64,000 bases of DNA, from contig CAJUAM010000001.1 in NCBI GenBank assembly GCA_910584615.1, positions 1 through 64,000 of the forward strand, given 5' to 3'. The first letter of the stretch is position 1. Every line of letters starts with the position of its first letter. This document shows positions 16,875-26,589 of this stretch, piece by piece. The translations under genes and the position numbers were made by a program. This stretch comes from an uncultured Dorea sp. (lineage in GTDB: Bacteria; Bacillota; Clostridia; Lachnospirales; Lachnospiraceae). The notes under the pieces are model-generated. The model had not been told where the DNA came from. It saw nothing but the letters and a program-made list of their open reading frames with translations, and made no database searches.

Positions 16875-18011
16875 TCAAAACCTCCCTCCCAGAAACATCA
16901 TATGTCTGAAACTGGTGCAGACTTTCCGTGTGTATAACAGCCATCGGAGGGCTGCTGCTTTTTCATGAAAGAAGTGACGGAATCGTAAAGTGTACAAGTC
17001 AGTAATCTGAGAAAAGGCAGCCGGCAGCTTTAGATCGGCAACTTTGTTTGTGAGAACAGTAAGCGGCGCCGCGGAAAATACTGCTGTCAGCAGCGCGCAA
17101 GAGAAAAGCAGCAGTATGGACTGCGGCACAGTTGTTATATTTTTCAGAAGGTCTGTACAGTCTTTCAGATAAGAATAGGTCAGTCCGTGGAACAGATAAA
17201 CAGCCATGGTGCGGGTCCCCAGATAGGAGAAAAATGTCTGCCGGTTCGGGATAAGAAGCATAACCGCGAAAGTCATCACAAATCCTGTAACGCAGCAGAT
17301 CCCCCGGCAGAGTATGCCTTCGATAACTCCCTGTCCGAGAAAATCGTAGTTGTACCGTCCGTAAAATACCTTTACGGAAAGGGTATCAAAAGCGGGGACA
17401 CATATGATGAGTCCGGTAAAAAGGATTATAACAGCCGCAGAGAGGAAACGAAAAAGGTTCTTCTGCAGTTTTGTGAGCATATTCCGGTCAAAGTCCGTTC
17501 CCGCTAAGAAATACGGAAAAAAGTAGAGAATACGCGGCAGGCTTAAGTAGTTATCTGATATATCAGAACAGCCGATGAAAAGTCCGGCAGAGATTGTGAG
17601 TATCATGTAATGCGGACATTTTTTTACATATGGAGTTATTGCGCGCCATACAAAAAGAGCCAGAAGATACCACAAAGAAAATTTCGGATATAGCAGGTAG
17701 AGCTTAGTTTCTTTGTGTAAAATAAATATATAGAACAAGTAGTAAACGAACTCATATACAATATATGGAACTAAAAGTTTACGCATGATCACAGAAAATG
17801 ATAACTGACGTTTGGAAAAATAACCGGAGATAAAGATAAAAGCCGGCATATGGAAAGACACGATCAGCCATTTAAGCGTGTAGAGAAAATCATTGTTCTG
17901 ATAGCATGGCTCAATAAAATGCCCTATGACTACAAGCGTGATCAAAAGGGCTTTATAGTTATCAAATAAGTAGTCACGGGACGTACTTGAGAGTGTTTTT
18001 GTATTATTCAT
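16875..18011 (-). CDS. Acyltransferase family 3 membrane protein
   Basis: A 378-residue integral membrane protein with about ten hydrophobic segments. The N-terminus has the family-3 acyltransferase signature RDYLFDNYKALLITLVVIGH, with the catalytic His in VIGHF, and FHMPAFIFISGYF follows. Members O-acylate cell-wall, capsule or exported sugars. The acceptor is not evident, as there are no surface-polymer genes nearby. GGAG precedes the ATG. It is probably monocistronic. Confidence 0.88.
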   Translation of the reverse strand: MNNTKTLSSTSRDYLFDNYKALLITLVVIGHFIEPCYQNNDFLYTLKWLIVSFHMPAFIFISGYFSKRQLSFSVIMRKLLVPYIVYEFVYYLFYIFILHKETKLYLLYPKFSLWYLLALFVWRAITPYVKKCPHYMILTISAGLFIGCSDISDNYLSLPRILYFFPYFLAGTDFDRNMLTKLQKNLFRFLSAAVIILFTGLIICVPAFDTLSVKVFYGRYNYDFLGQGVIEGILCRGICCVTGFVMTFAVMLLIPNRQTFFSYLGTRTMAVYLFHGLTYSYLKDCTDLLKNITTVPQSILLLFSCALLTAVFSAAPLTVLTNKVADLKLPAAFSQITDLYTLRFRHFFHEKAAALRWLLYTRKVCTSFRHMMFLGGRF

Positions 18012-18161
18012 AGTAAAACTCCATATAATTTAAGCAGAAATCTTGATTTAATGTTAACTATTTTATTCTTTTAGCCGGACTGGTTCAAGAGAAAAAATAT
18101 ACAAAAAAGTAAAGAGGTTTTAATATTTTTGTAACATATTTTTAGGACATAGAAATATAAC

Positions 18162-18190
18162 TGGAAAAACTTATATTTTTCCTATATAAT
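18162..18190 (+). promoter_or_regulatory. Probable promoter of the purine genes
   Basis: A perfect TATAAT (18185-18190) lies 17 bp from a weak TGGAAA. The transcript would have a leader of about 35 bases; I saw no riboswitch in the 220-base gap. Confidence 0.45.
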
Positions 18191-18232
18191 AAAAGAACAA
18201 TTTAAACAGAAGAAATAAAAGGAGAGGTATTC

Positions 18233-18946
18233 ATGGAAATGTTATCAATTGAAAAGGAATTACAAGGTAATTCTTATCCCGGCCGCGGAATTATTATCGG
18301 AAGAAGCGCAGATGGTTCAAAGGCAGTAACAGCTTACTTTATTATGGGAAGGAGTTCAAACAGCCGCAACCGTATCTTTGTGGAGGAAGGTGAGGGGATC
18401 CGCACACAGGCTTATGATGAATCAAAGCTTGAGGATCCGAGCCTTATCATCTATGCGCCGGTACGTGTATTGGGGAATAAGACGATCGTGACGAACGGCG
18501 ACCAGACAGATACCATTTATGAGGGAATGGATATACAGCTTACCTTTGAGCAGTCTTTAAGGAGCAGAGAGTTTGAGCCGGACGGACCGAATTTCACACC
18601 GCGTATCTCTGGGATCATGCACATTGAGGATGGAAAGTATAACTATGCCATGTCTATCTTAAAGAGCAATAACGGAAATCCGGAAAGCTGCAACCGCTAT
18701 ACATTTGCCTATGAGAATCCTGCTGCAGGAGAGGGACATTTTATCCATACTTACAAATGTGACGGCAATCCGCTGCCGAGCTTTGAGGGCGAGCCGAAGC
18801 TCATCGGGATACCGGATGATATGGAGACATTTACAGATACATTGTGGAATAGTCTGAATGACGATAATAAGGTATCTTTATTCGTGCGCTATATTGACAT
18901 CGCAACTGGAAAATATGAGACAAAGATTGTTAATAAGAACAAATAG
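18233..18946 (+). CDS. IMP cyclohydrolase, PurO-like family
   Basis: A 237-residue protein of the PurO-type IMP cyclohydrolase family, which closes FAICAR to IMP. Recognisable stretches are GNSYPGRGIIIGRSADG, YFIMGRSSNSRNRIF and DGPNFTPRISG. It is unrelated in sequence to the MGS-fold cyclohydrolase domain of bifunctional PurH. AAAGGAGAGG precedes the start. A stand-alone AICAR transformylase follows 21 bp later, so the two genes together replace PurH. Confidence 0.9.
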   Translation: MEMLSIEKELQGNSYPGRGIIIGRSADGSKAVTAYFIMGRSSNSRNRIFVEEGEGIRTQAYDESKLEDPSLIIYAPVRVLGNKTIVTNGDQTDTIYEGMDIQLTFEQSLRSREFEPDGPNFTPRISGIMHIEDGKYNYAMSILKSNNGNPESCNRYTFAYENPAAGEGHFIHTYKCDGNPLPSFEGEPKLIGIPDDMETFTDTLWNSLNDDNKVSLFVRYIDIATGKYETKIVNKNK

Positions 18947-18967
18947 TAAGAGATGAGGAGAGGTAAG

Positions 18968-20146
18968 ATGAGAGAATTAGAGTTAAAGTATGGCTGCAAC
19001 CCGAATCAGAAGCCGTCTAAGATCTATATGGCAGACGGCAGTGATCTTCCGATTACGGTATTGAATGGAAAACCGGGATATATTAATTTTTTAGATGCAT
19101 TTAACGGCTGGCAGCTGGTCAGTGAGCTTAAGAAGGCAACAAATCTTCCTGCGGCTACTTCATTTAAGCATGTGTCGCCGGCGGGAGCAGCGGTAGGCCT
19201 TCCGCTTTCGGATACACTGGCAAAGATCTACTGGGTGGATGACCTTGGAGGGCTGTCGCCTTTGGCATGTGCGTACGCAAGGGCAAGAGGAGCAGACAGG
19301 ATGTCTTCTTTCGGGGATTTTATCTCTCTGTCTGATATCTGTGATGCAGATACTGCAAGGCTTATTAAGAGGGAGGTATCTGATGGAGTGATCGCTCCGG
19401 GCTATACAGATGAGGCTCTTGGAATATTGAAAGATAAGAAAAACGGCAATTACAATGTGATCCAGATCGATCCGGATTATGTGCCAAAGCCGCTGGAGCA
19501 TAAGGATGTGTTCGGTATTACTTTCGAACAGGGAAGAAATGAGTTAAAAATTGACGATGGATTTTTTGCGAATATCGTGACAGACAATAAAGAGCTTACG
19601 AAACAGGCAAAGATAGATCTTGCGATTTCTATGATCACTTTAAAATATACCCAGTCTAATTCTGTATGTTACGTAAAGGATGGACAGGCAATCGGAATCG
19701 GAGCAGGGCAGCAGTCAAGGATCCACTGTACCCGTCTGGCAGGAACAAAGGCAGACAACTGGTGGTTAAGGCAGTCCGCGCAGGTAATGGATCTTCCGTT
19801 TGTAGATGGGATCCGCAGGGCAGACAGAGACAATGCCATTGATCTGTATATTGGTGAGGATTATATGGATGTACTTGCAGAGGGCGCGTGGCAGAATATT
19901 TTTAAGGAAAAACCGGAAGTATTTACAAGAGAGGCAAAGAGAGAGTGGCTTGATAAGCTTGAAGATGTGGCTCTTGGTTCTGATGCGTTCTTCCCGTTTG
20001 GGGATAATATTGAGCGGGCGCACAGAAGCGGTGTGAAATATGTAGCTCAGCCGGGCGGATCTGTGAGGGATGACAATGTGATTGAGGCCTGCAATAAATA
20101 TGGTATGGTGATGAGCTTTACAGGGCTCCGTCTGTTCCACCATTAG
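18968..20146 (+). CDS. AICAR transformylase (stand-alone PurH C-domain equivalent)
   Basis: A 392-residue protein that transfers a formyl group from 10-formyl-THF to AICAR. It carries the AICARFT hallmarks LKYGCNPNQKP, the catalytic Lys-His in ATSFKHVSPAGAA, YTQSNSVCYVKDGQ and GAGQQSRIHC. There is no N-terminal MGS cyclohydrolase domain; that activity comes from the preceding gene. I start at the ATG after AGGAGAGGTAAG; an in-frame ATG five codons earlier overlaps the ribosome site. Confidence 0.94.
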   Translation: MRELELKYGCNPNQKPSKIYMADGSDLPITVLNGKPGYINFLDAFNGWQLVSELKKATNLPAATSFKHVSPAGAAVGLPLSDTLAKIYWVDDLGGLSPLACAYARARGADRMSSFGDFISLSDICDADTARLIKREVSDGVIAPGYTDEALGILKDKKNGNYNVIQIDPDYVPKPLEHKDVFGITFEQGRNELKIDDGFFANIVTDNKELTKQAKIDLAISMITLKYTQSNSVCYVKDGQAIGIGAGQQSRIHCTRLAGTKADNWWLRQSAQVMDLPFVDGIRRADRDNAIDLYIGEDYMDVLAEGAWQNIFKEKPEVFTREAKREWLDKLEDVALGSDAFFPFGDNIERAHRSGVKYVAQPGGSVRDDNVIEACNKYGMVMSFTGLRLFHH

Positions 20147-20208
20147 AAAAATTTAAACAATAGGGTTGTATATTGGAAAAAAAGAGAATATAATGTTGTG
20201 GTGCAAAT

Positions 20209-20237
20209 TTGATTGTGCAAATAAAATGGTATATATG
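20209..20237 (+). promoter_or_regulatory. Possible glmM promoter
   Basis: TTGATT, 17 bp, TATATG upstream of glmM. The match is moderate, and readthrough from the purine genes is possible. Confidence 0.4.
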
Positions 20238-20267
20238 GCAAATGATGTTTAAGGAGATTTATTGATT

Positions 20268-21614
20268 ATGGGCAAATATTTTGGAACAGACGGATTTCGG
20301 GGCGAAGCGAATGAAGTATTGACAGTGGAGCATGCCTTCAAGGTCGGCAGATATCTTGGGTGGTATTATGGACAGGATCACAAAGCAAGAGTCGTGATCG
20401 GAAAGGATACAAGAAGAAGCAGCTACATGTTTGAATATGCGCTTGCAGCAGGACTTACGGCATCAGGAGCTAACGCGTACCTTCTCCACGTAACCACAAC
20501 ACCGAGTGTGTCTTACGTGGCAAGGACCGAGGATTTTGACTGCGGCATTATGATCTCAGCGAGTCATAACCCGTATTATGACAACGGGATCAAAGTGATC
20601 AATGGTAAAGGCCATAAGATGGAGGCGGAAGTAGAAGAAAAGATTGAAGCCTACATTGACGGTAAGATTCCGGAGATTCCGCTTGCGAAGAAGGAGAAGA
20701 TCGGACGTACTGTAGATTATGTGGCGGGGAGGAACCGTTATATCGGATATCTGATCTCGCTTGCTACGCGTTCCTTTGAAGATAAGAGGATAGGACTTGA
20801 TTGTTCAAATGGAAGCGCGTTTACGATCGCTAAGGCAGTGTATGATGCTTTGGGAGCGAAGACATATGTTATCAATTGCGAGCCTGATGGAACGAATATC
20901 AATACAAACTGCGGTTCTACACATATCGAGATCTTAAAGAAATATGTGAAGGATAAAAAGCTGGATGTAGGCTTTGCTTATGACGGGGATGCAGACCGCT
21001 GTATCGCTGTGGATGAAAACGGTGAAGTGGTAGATGGTGATCTCATCTTATATGTCTGCGGCAAGTATCTTAAGGAGAACGGACGTCTTAACGGAGATAC
21101 GATCGTTACGACCATTATGTCTAATCTTGGACTTTACAAGGCATGTGATAAGGCAGGACTGAAATACGAGAAGACTGCTGTAGGCGATAAATATGTATAT
21201 GAGAATATGGTCCGTAACAATTTTTCTCTTGGCGGAGAACAGTCAGGGCACATCATTTTCAGTAAGCATGCCACAACAGGGGACGGTATCCTTACCTCAT
21301 TGATGATCATGGAAGTTATGCTTGAAAAGAAACAGAGTCTTTCCAAGCTTTGCGAGGATGTAAAGATCTATCCGCAGCTGCTTAAGAATGTCCGTGTTGC
21401 GGACAAAAAGACTGCGCGTGAGAATGCAGAAGTAACAAAAGCAGTGGATGATGTTGCCAGGGCTCTTGGCGACGACGGACGTATCCTTGTAAGAGAGAGC
21501 GGCACAGAGCCGGTGATCCGTGTCATGGTTGAGGCGGCAACAGATGAGCTGTGTGAGAAATATGTCAATCAGGTTATTGATGTGATCCGCGCAGAAGGTC
21601 TGATCGTGGGATAA
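20268..21614 (+). CDS. glmM: Phosphoglucosamine mutase GlmM
   Basis: A 448-residue mutase that turns glucosamine-6-phosphate into glucosamine-1-phosphate for UDP-GlcNAc and peptidoglycan. The N-terminal GKYFGTDGFRGEA, the phosphoserine loop ISASHNPYYDNGIK, the metal loop YDGDADRCI and the C-terminal phosphate-binding RESGTEPVIRVM are intact. I prefer the ATG, 11 bases after GGAG, because it gives the family N-terminus; a TTG two codons earlier is also possible. Confidence 0.95.
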   Translation: MGKYFGTDGFRGEANEVLTVEHAFKVGRYLGWYYGQDHKARVVIGKDTRRSSYMFEYALAAGLTASGANAYLLHVTTTPSVSYVARTEDFDCGIMISASHNPYYDNGIKVINGKGHKMEAEVEEKIEAYIDGKIPEIPLAKKEKIGRTVDYVAGRNRYIGYLISLATRSFEDKRIGLDCSNGSAFTIAKAVYDALGAKTYVINCEPDGTNINTNCGSTHIEILKKYVKDKKLDVGFAYDGDADRCIAVDENGEVVDGDLILYVCGKYLKENGRLNGDTIVTTIMSNLGLYKACDKAGLKYEKTAVGDKYVYENMVRNNFSLGGEQSGHIIFSKHATTGDGILTSLMIMEVMLEKKQSLSKLCEDVKIYPQLLKNVRVADKKTARENAEVTKAVDDVARALGDDGRILVRESGTEPVIRVMVEAATDELCEKYVNQVIDVIRAEGLIVG

Positions 21615-21627
21615 ATGTAATAAATAT

Positions 21628-21675
21628 AAAGGATTCAGGTTGCCGGCGCATATGTCCGGAATCTGAATCCTTTTT
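21628..21675 (+). terminator. Terminator after glmM
   Basis: The stem AAAGGATTCAG/CTGAATCCTTT runs into a T-tract. It also faces the convergent YitT gene. Confidence 0.85.
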
Positions 21676-21693
21676 GAATGCTTTGAGATTTTA

Positions 21694-22536
21694 TTAAATA
21701 GAATGAAAACCTTTTCCAATGATCTCACTGGTGTTGGAAATGAGAAGGAATGCGTCAGGAAAATGCTCTTTAATATAATTTCTGAGACGGACTGCTTCCA
21801 TCCGGTTGAGTACAGTAAAGATTATGTATTTATCATCGCCTGAAAATGCTCCCTTGGCATTCACGATCGTAGCGCTGCGATGCAGGTTTTCTTTGATGAA
21901 ATCGCAGATGGGCTGCGGTGTGGTGCAGACTACGTTAAAATATTTTGACAAGTTCAGACTTTCGATGAAGCCGTCGATCATAAAGGATCGCAGCGCAAGT
22001 CCCAGAAACGAATACAGTCCGCTTTCGATATCAAATACAAAACAGCCGGCCAGTGTGATCAGTATATCGGAGAGAAGAAGTGCTTTTCCTATATCCACAC
22101 TGGTATATTTTTTCAGGATCATGGCAATCACATCTGTACCTCCGCTGGAGGATCCGATGTTGAACAAAACGGCAGAACCCAGCGCCGGAAGACTGATAGC
22201 GAATATTAACTCTAAAAACGGTTCATCAGTAAGGGGATGGGTCAAAGGATAGATACGCTCCAATACTGAGAGAGAGACCGAAAGCAGAATCGTGCAGTAT
22301 GCTGTTTTCGCGGCAAATTTTTTTCCGAGTACGATCCAGCCGACGACTAACAGCAGCATATTCGCAGCAAATGAAAAATCACTGGCAGATATGACGCCTG
22401 ATTTTGCGACCAATACGGCAAGACCTGTAATGCCGCCGAAAGTAAAGTGATTTGCGAATTTAAAAAAGTAGATCCCGACAGCGCTTAAAAGAGTGCTTGC
22501 AGTTAACAATATGAAATTTTTTGATTGTGTCTTCAT
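21694..22536 (-). CDS. YitT-family membrane protein
   Basis: A 280-residue protein with five to six N-terminal membrane segments (FANHFTFGGITGLAVLVAKS, SSSGGTDVIAMIL are family features) and a C-terminal cytoplasmic DUF2179-type domain (YIIFTVLNRMEAVRLRNYI). The family is common in Firmicutes and its substrate is unknown. GGAGA precedes the ATG. It is divergent from enolase and convergent with glmM. Confidence 0.9.
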   Translation of the reverse strand: MKTQSKNFILLTASTLLSAVGIYFFKFANHFTFGGITGLAVLVAKSGVISASDFSFAANMLLLVVGWIVLGKKFAAKTAYCTILLSVSLSVLERIYPLTHPLTDEPFLELIFAISLPALGSAVLFNIGSSSGGTDVIAMILKKYTSVDIGKALLLSDILITLAGCFVFDIESGLYSFLGLALRSFMIDGFIESLNLSKYFNVVCTTPQPICDFIKENLHRSATIVNAKGAFSGDDKYIIFTVLNRMEAVRLRNYIKEHFPDAFLLISNTSEIIGKGFHSI

Positions 22537-22716
22537 AATATATTCTCCGACTTACTATAATATTTTTATCTGGTCCGATAATCACACAGATAGTAACGCG
22601 GACATCTTTCTATGTCAACTAATGAGAAGAAGATGATTGAAGAAAATCAAGAATATTGATGAATTTGGTTTGCGGTTTTAGGAAATACTATTTTCTTGTA
22701 AGGAGGAAGTAGAGCT

Positions 22717-24030
22717 ATGCATAAATATTTGCCGATTACGGATGTATACGCAAGAGAAATTCTGGATTCCCGCGGAAATCCTACGATAGAAGTCGAAGTT
22801 CTGGCAGGAGATGGTTATGTCGGGCGCGCAGGTGTTCCGTCAGGAGCGTCCACGGGACAGTTTGAGGCAGTAGAGCTTCGGGATGGGGAAAAAAGGTATG
22901 GAGGATTGGGAGTAACGCAGGCGGTGGATCATGTTAATGCCAGGATCGCGCCGGAGATCACTGGCATGAACGTGTTCGGACAGGCAGCGCTTGATGCAGT
23001 GCTCAGGAAATTAGACGGAACAGATAACAAATCGAATCTTGGAGCAAATGCCCTGCTTGGGGTGTCAATGGCAGCAGCCCGCGCCGCGGCAAAAGCCTTG
23101 GGGATTTCACTGTACTCTTACCTTGGGGGAACGAATGCTAAACGAATGCCGGTACCCATGATGAATATTATGAATGGGGGAAGACATGCGGACAATACTA
23201 TTGATATTCAGGAGTTTATGATCATGCCGGTGGGAGCGTGCTGCTTCAGGGAAGGGCTGCGGATGTGTGCCGAGGTTTATCAGACATTGAAAGGATTGCT
23301 TAAGGAGGCGGGACTTAATACTGCTGTGGGAGATGAAGGAGGATTTGCTCCGAACCTTCCGGATACGAAAGAAGCGCTTCGTCTTATGGTAGAAGCGATT
23401 GAAAAGGCAGGATACCGTCCCGGAAAGGATGTGGCTCTTGCACTTGATGTGGCGGCTTCCGAATTGTATGACAAACATCTCAGAAGGTATATTTTTGATG
23501 GTGAGGCGAAGATGCACGGTCATAAGGTCCAAAGATCTGCCGAAGAATTGATTGATTATTATGAGGAACTGGTTGAGAGATTCCCGATCGTATCCCTGGA
23601 AGATCCGCTGGATGAAGAAGATTGGGATGGATGGGAGCTTTTGACTACAAGAACGGGGATTCATACGCAGCTTGTGGGAGATGATCTGTTTGTGACCAAT
23701 ACCCGCAGACTCAAGAAGGGAATCGAGAGAGAGGTTGCCAACGCGATACTTGTAAAAGTGAACCAGATCGGAACACTGACAGAAAGTTTTGAGGCGGTAG
23801 AAATGGCAAAAAATGCCGGATACCGGGCAGTTATTTCCCATCGCTCGGGTGAGACGGCAGATTCTATTATTGCGGATATCGCGGTAGCATTTAACGCGGG
23901 CCAGATAAAGACCGGAGCGCCGTGCCGGGGCGAACGGATTGAGAAGTATAACCAGCTTCTGCGCATTGAGGATGAATTGGGGGATATAGCTGAATACAGG
24001 AATCCTTTTGAGGAGAAAAAAAGCTTGTAA
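22717..24030 (+). CDS. eno: Enolase
   Basis: A 437-residue glycolytic enzyme (2-phosphoglycerate to phosphoenolpyruvate). Present are AREILDSRGNPTIEVEV, the lid-loop SGASTG, GDEGGFAP with the catalytic Glu, the Mg ligands in ALDVAAS and SLEDPLDEEDW, the catalytic Lys in LVKVNQIGTLTE and the SHRSGETAD loop. TAAGGAGGAAG precedes the ATG. It is followed 55 bp later by secG. Confidence 0.98.
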   Translation: MHKYLPITDVYAREILDSRGNPTIEVEVLAGDGYVGRAGVPSGASTGQFEAVELRDGEKRYGGLGVTQAVDHVNARIAPEITGMNVFGQAALDAVLRKLDGTDNKSNLGANALLGVSMAAARAAAKALGISLYSYLGGTNAKRMPVPMMNIMNGGRHADNTIDIQEFMIMPVGACCFREGLRMCAEVYQTLKGLLKEAGLNTAVGDEGGFAPNLPDTKEALRLMVEAIEKAGYRPGKDVALALDVAASELYDKHLRRYIFDGEAKMHGHKVQRSAEELIDYYEELVERFPIVSLEDPLDEEDWDGWELLTTRTGIHTQLVGDDLFVTNTRRLKKGIEREVANAILVKVNQIGTLTESFEAVEMAKNAGYRAVISHRSGETADSIIADIAVAFNAGQIKTGAPCRGERIEKYNQLLRIEDELGDIAEYRNPFEEKKSL

Positions 24031-24085
24031 ACTTCCTTAGGCTGTGTTACTATAATTATGGTTTATCCGCAGGAGGTATGAGATT

Positions 24086-24328
24086 ATGGAGATATTAAAG
24101 ACGGTATTAATGATTATATTTGCAATAGACTGTATCGCATTAACAGCAATCGTGCTGATGCAGGAAGGTAAGTCGGCAGGACTCGGGACGATCAGTGGTA
24201 TGGCGGATACCTACTGGGGTCAGAATAAAGGCCGGTCTATGGAGGGCGCGCTGGTGAAGTCTACAAAGTTCCTTGCGATCTTGTTTATTGTACTGGCAGC
24301 AGTGTTGAATTTGAAAGTTTTTGCTTAA
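24086..24328 (+). CDS. secG: Protein translocase subunit SecG
   Basis: An 80-residue membrane protein of the SecYEG channel with two membrane segments (VLMIIFAIDCIALTAIVLMQ and FLAILFIVLAAVLNL) joined by the conserved Gly-rich loop EGKSAGLGTISGMADTYWG. CAGGAGGTATGAG precedes the ATG. The secG-rnr-smpB order is widely conserved in Firmicutes. Confidence 0.96.
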   Translation: MEILKTVLMIIFAIDCIALTAIVLMQEGKSAGLGTISGMADTYWGQNKGRSMEGALVKSTKFLAILFIVLAAVLNLKVFA

Positions 24329-24354
24329 GAGTCAATATGGATTGTGAGCATGAT

Positions 24355-24388
24355 GGGACACTCCTGTAAATGGGGTGTCCTTTTTTTC
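24355..24388 (+). terminator. Terminator between secG and rnr
   Basis: A 9-bp stem GGACACTCC/GGGGTGTCC (one G-U pair) is followed by a run of seven T. It separates secG from rnr, or attenuates readthrough. Confidence 0.8.
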
Positions 24389-24414
24389 ATATAGTGAAAG
24401 GAGCGGTGTACAGG

Positions 24415-26589
24415 ATGGATAAGACATTTGAGAAAAGGAAAAAGGTTGTTTATGATTTGATCTGCGATGATTTATATACACCCATGAAGTTTAAGGAGCT
24501 TGCTGTCCTGCTCAGAGTTCCGAAAGAAAATAAGGATGAACTCAGGCAGATACTGGAATTGCTTGAGCAGGAAGGGAAGATATTTCTTTCAAAACGGGGT
24601 AAATACTGCCGAGGTGAGGCGAAAAGGCTTGTTGGAGCCTACCGTGCTAATGTGAAGGGGTACGGCTTTGCGGAGCTTCAAGGAGAGACTCAGGATGTGT
24701 TTATCAGTGAGGAAAATACAGGAGGGGCTCTCGACGGAGATACGGTGGAGATTGTTATTACAAAGGAAGATACTTCCCGCAGCCGTGAAGGAAAGGTTGT
24801 GAAGATCCTTTCCAGAGGAATTACGAAAGTTGTTGGGCTTTATCAGATGAATCCGGGGAAGAGCTTTGGATTTGTCCTGCCTGATAATCAGAAACTTCAG
24901 GATGATATCTTTATTCCTGTTGAAAAGTCAAAAGGAGCGGTGTCCGGACATAAGGTGGTGGCAGAGCTTACTTCTTATGGAGGGGATGGGAAGAAGCCGG
25001 AGGGTAAGATCATAGAGATCATCGGCCATGTGAACGATCCGGGTACGGATATCATGTCCATTGTAAAGGGGTATGAGCTTCCGGTAGAATTTCCTGAAAA
25101 AGTACTTCGTCAGGCAGACCGGGTATCAAAGCCGGTAAGTGAGGCTGATATGGCAGGGCGAAAGGATCTCAGAGATGTGCAGATGGTGACCATAGACGGT
25201 GAGGATGCCAAAGACCTGGATGACGCGGTATCAGTCGTTTGCAAGGATGATTGTTATCTACTTGGAGTGCATATCGCGGATGTGACGAACTATATACAGG
25301 AGAACAGCGCGCTTGACCATGAGGCAAGGGAGAGAGGAACCAGTGTCTATCTGGCGGATCGTGTGATACCTATGCTTCCCCATACTTTGAGCAATGGTAT
25401 CTGTTCTTTGAATGCCGGAGAGGACCGGCTGGCGCTTAGCTGTATCATGACGGTAGATTTAAAGGGCAATGTGATTGATCACGAGATTGCCGAGACGGTG
25501 ATCCATGTAGACCGGAGGATGACTTACACAAGTGTCAAAAAGATTCTTGTGGATCGCGATGAGGATGAAAGGGACAAGTATAAAGAATTAGTACCGATGT
25601 TTGAGTGTATGCAGGAGCTTTCAGGGATACTAAGAGAAAAGCGAAGACAAAGAGGTTCGATTGATTTTGATTTTCCTGAGACCAAGCTTGTGCTTGATGA
25701 TAATGGACGGCCTTTAGAGATAAAGCCTTATGACAGAAATGTGGCTACGAAGATCATCGAAGATTTTATGCTGCTTGCTAATGAGACGGTAGCGCAGGAT
25801 TATTACTGGCAGGAGCTTCCTTTTGTGTATCGGACCCATGAGGCTCCGGACGATGAGAAGATAAAGGCACTTGCCGCATTTATCAATAATTTCGGGTATT
25901 CCATGCATATTGGTGTTAATGAAGTGCGTCCGAAAGAAATACAAAAGCTCTTGGTAAAGGCAGAGGGAACACCAGAGGAGGCATTGATCAGCAGATTGGC
26001 GCTCCGTTCCATGAGACAGGCAAGATATATGCCGGAAAATACTGGGCATTTTGGACTGGCGGCAGCATATTATACACATTTTACGTCACCCATCAGAAGG
26101 TATCCGGATCTGCAGATCCATAGGATCATCAAGGACAATCTCAGAGGGAGGATGAATGATGCGAAGATAGAACATTATCATTCGATCCTTGAGGAGGTGA
26201 CGAAGCACTCCAGCGAGACAGAGCGTCGTGCGGACGAGGCGGAGCGTGAAACGATCAAGCTTAAAAAGGTCGAATATATGCAGGAGAGGATCGGACAAGT
26301 ATTTGAAGGAGTCATATCCGGCATGACAAAATGGGGAATGTATGTGGAACTTTCCAATACAATAGAAGGACTTGTACATGTGGTTCATATGCCGGATGAT
26401 CATTATGATTATTATGACAGCGCTCATGAGATGGTTGGTGAGCATACGGGAAACGTATATAAACTGGGGCAAAAAGTCAGCGTGCGTGTCATTGATACCA
26501 ACAGGATGATGCGGACGATAGATTTTGAGATTGTAACAGAAGGAGAGTTGGAAGATGGCGAAGACGAATGGAAAGCTGATAGCCAATAA
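24415..26589 (+). CDS. rnr: Ribonuclease R
   Basis: A 724-residue processive 3'-5' exoribonuclease. N-terminal winged-helix and cold-shock domains are followed by the RNB catalytic domain, with the metal-binding Asp cluster in DGEDAKDLDDAVSV and FTSPIRRYPDLQIHRI, and a C-terminal S1 domain (GQVFEGVISGMTKWGMYVEL). AAAGGAG lies upstream of the ATG; a longer in-frame start would lie inside the preceding terminator. It overlaps smpB by 35 bases, and RNase R is the partner that degrades mRNAs in trans-translation. Confidence 0.96.
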   Translation: MDKTFEKRKKVVYDLICDDLYTPMKFKELAVLLRVPKENKDELRQILELLEQEGKIFLSKRGKYCRGEAKRLVGAYRANVKGYGFAELQGETQDVFISEENTGGALDGDTVEIVITKEDTSRSREGKVVKILSRGITKVVGLYQMNPGKSFGFVLPDNQKLQDDIFIPVEKSKGAVSGHKVVAELTSYGGDGKKPEGKIIEIIGHVNDPGTDIMSIVKGYELPVEFPEKVLRQADRVSKPVSEADMAGRKDLRDVQMVTIDGEDAKDLDDAVSVVCKDDCYLLGVHIADVTNYIQENSALDHEARERGTSVYLADRVIPMLPHTLSNGICSLNAGEDRLALSCIMTVDLKGNVIDHEIAETVIHVDRRMTYTSVKKILVDRDEDERDKYKELVPMFECMQELSGILREKRRQRGSIDFDFPETKLVLDDNGRPLEIKPYDRNVATKIIEDFMLLANETVAQDYYWQELPFVYRTHEAPDDEKIKALAAFINNFGYSMHIGVNEVRPKEIQKLLVKAEGTPEEALISRLALRSMRQARYMPENTGHFGLAAAYYTHFTSPIRRYPDLQIHRIIKDNLRGRMNDAKIEHYHSILEEVTKHSSETERRADEAERETIKLKKVEYMQERIGQVFEGVISGMTKWGMYVELSNTIEGLVHVVHMPDDHYDYYDSAHEMVGEHTGNVYKLGQKVSVRVIDTNRMMRTIDFEIVTEGELEDGEDEWKADSQ

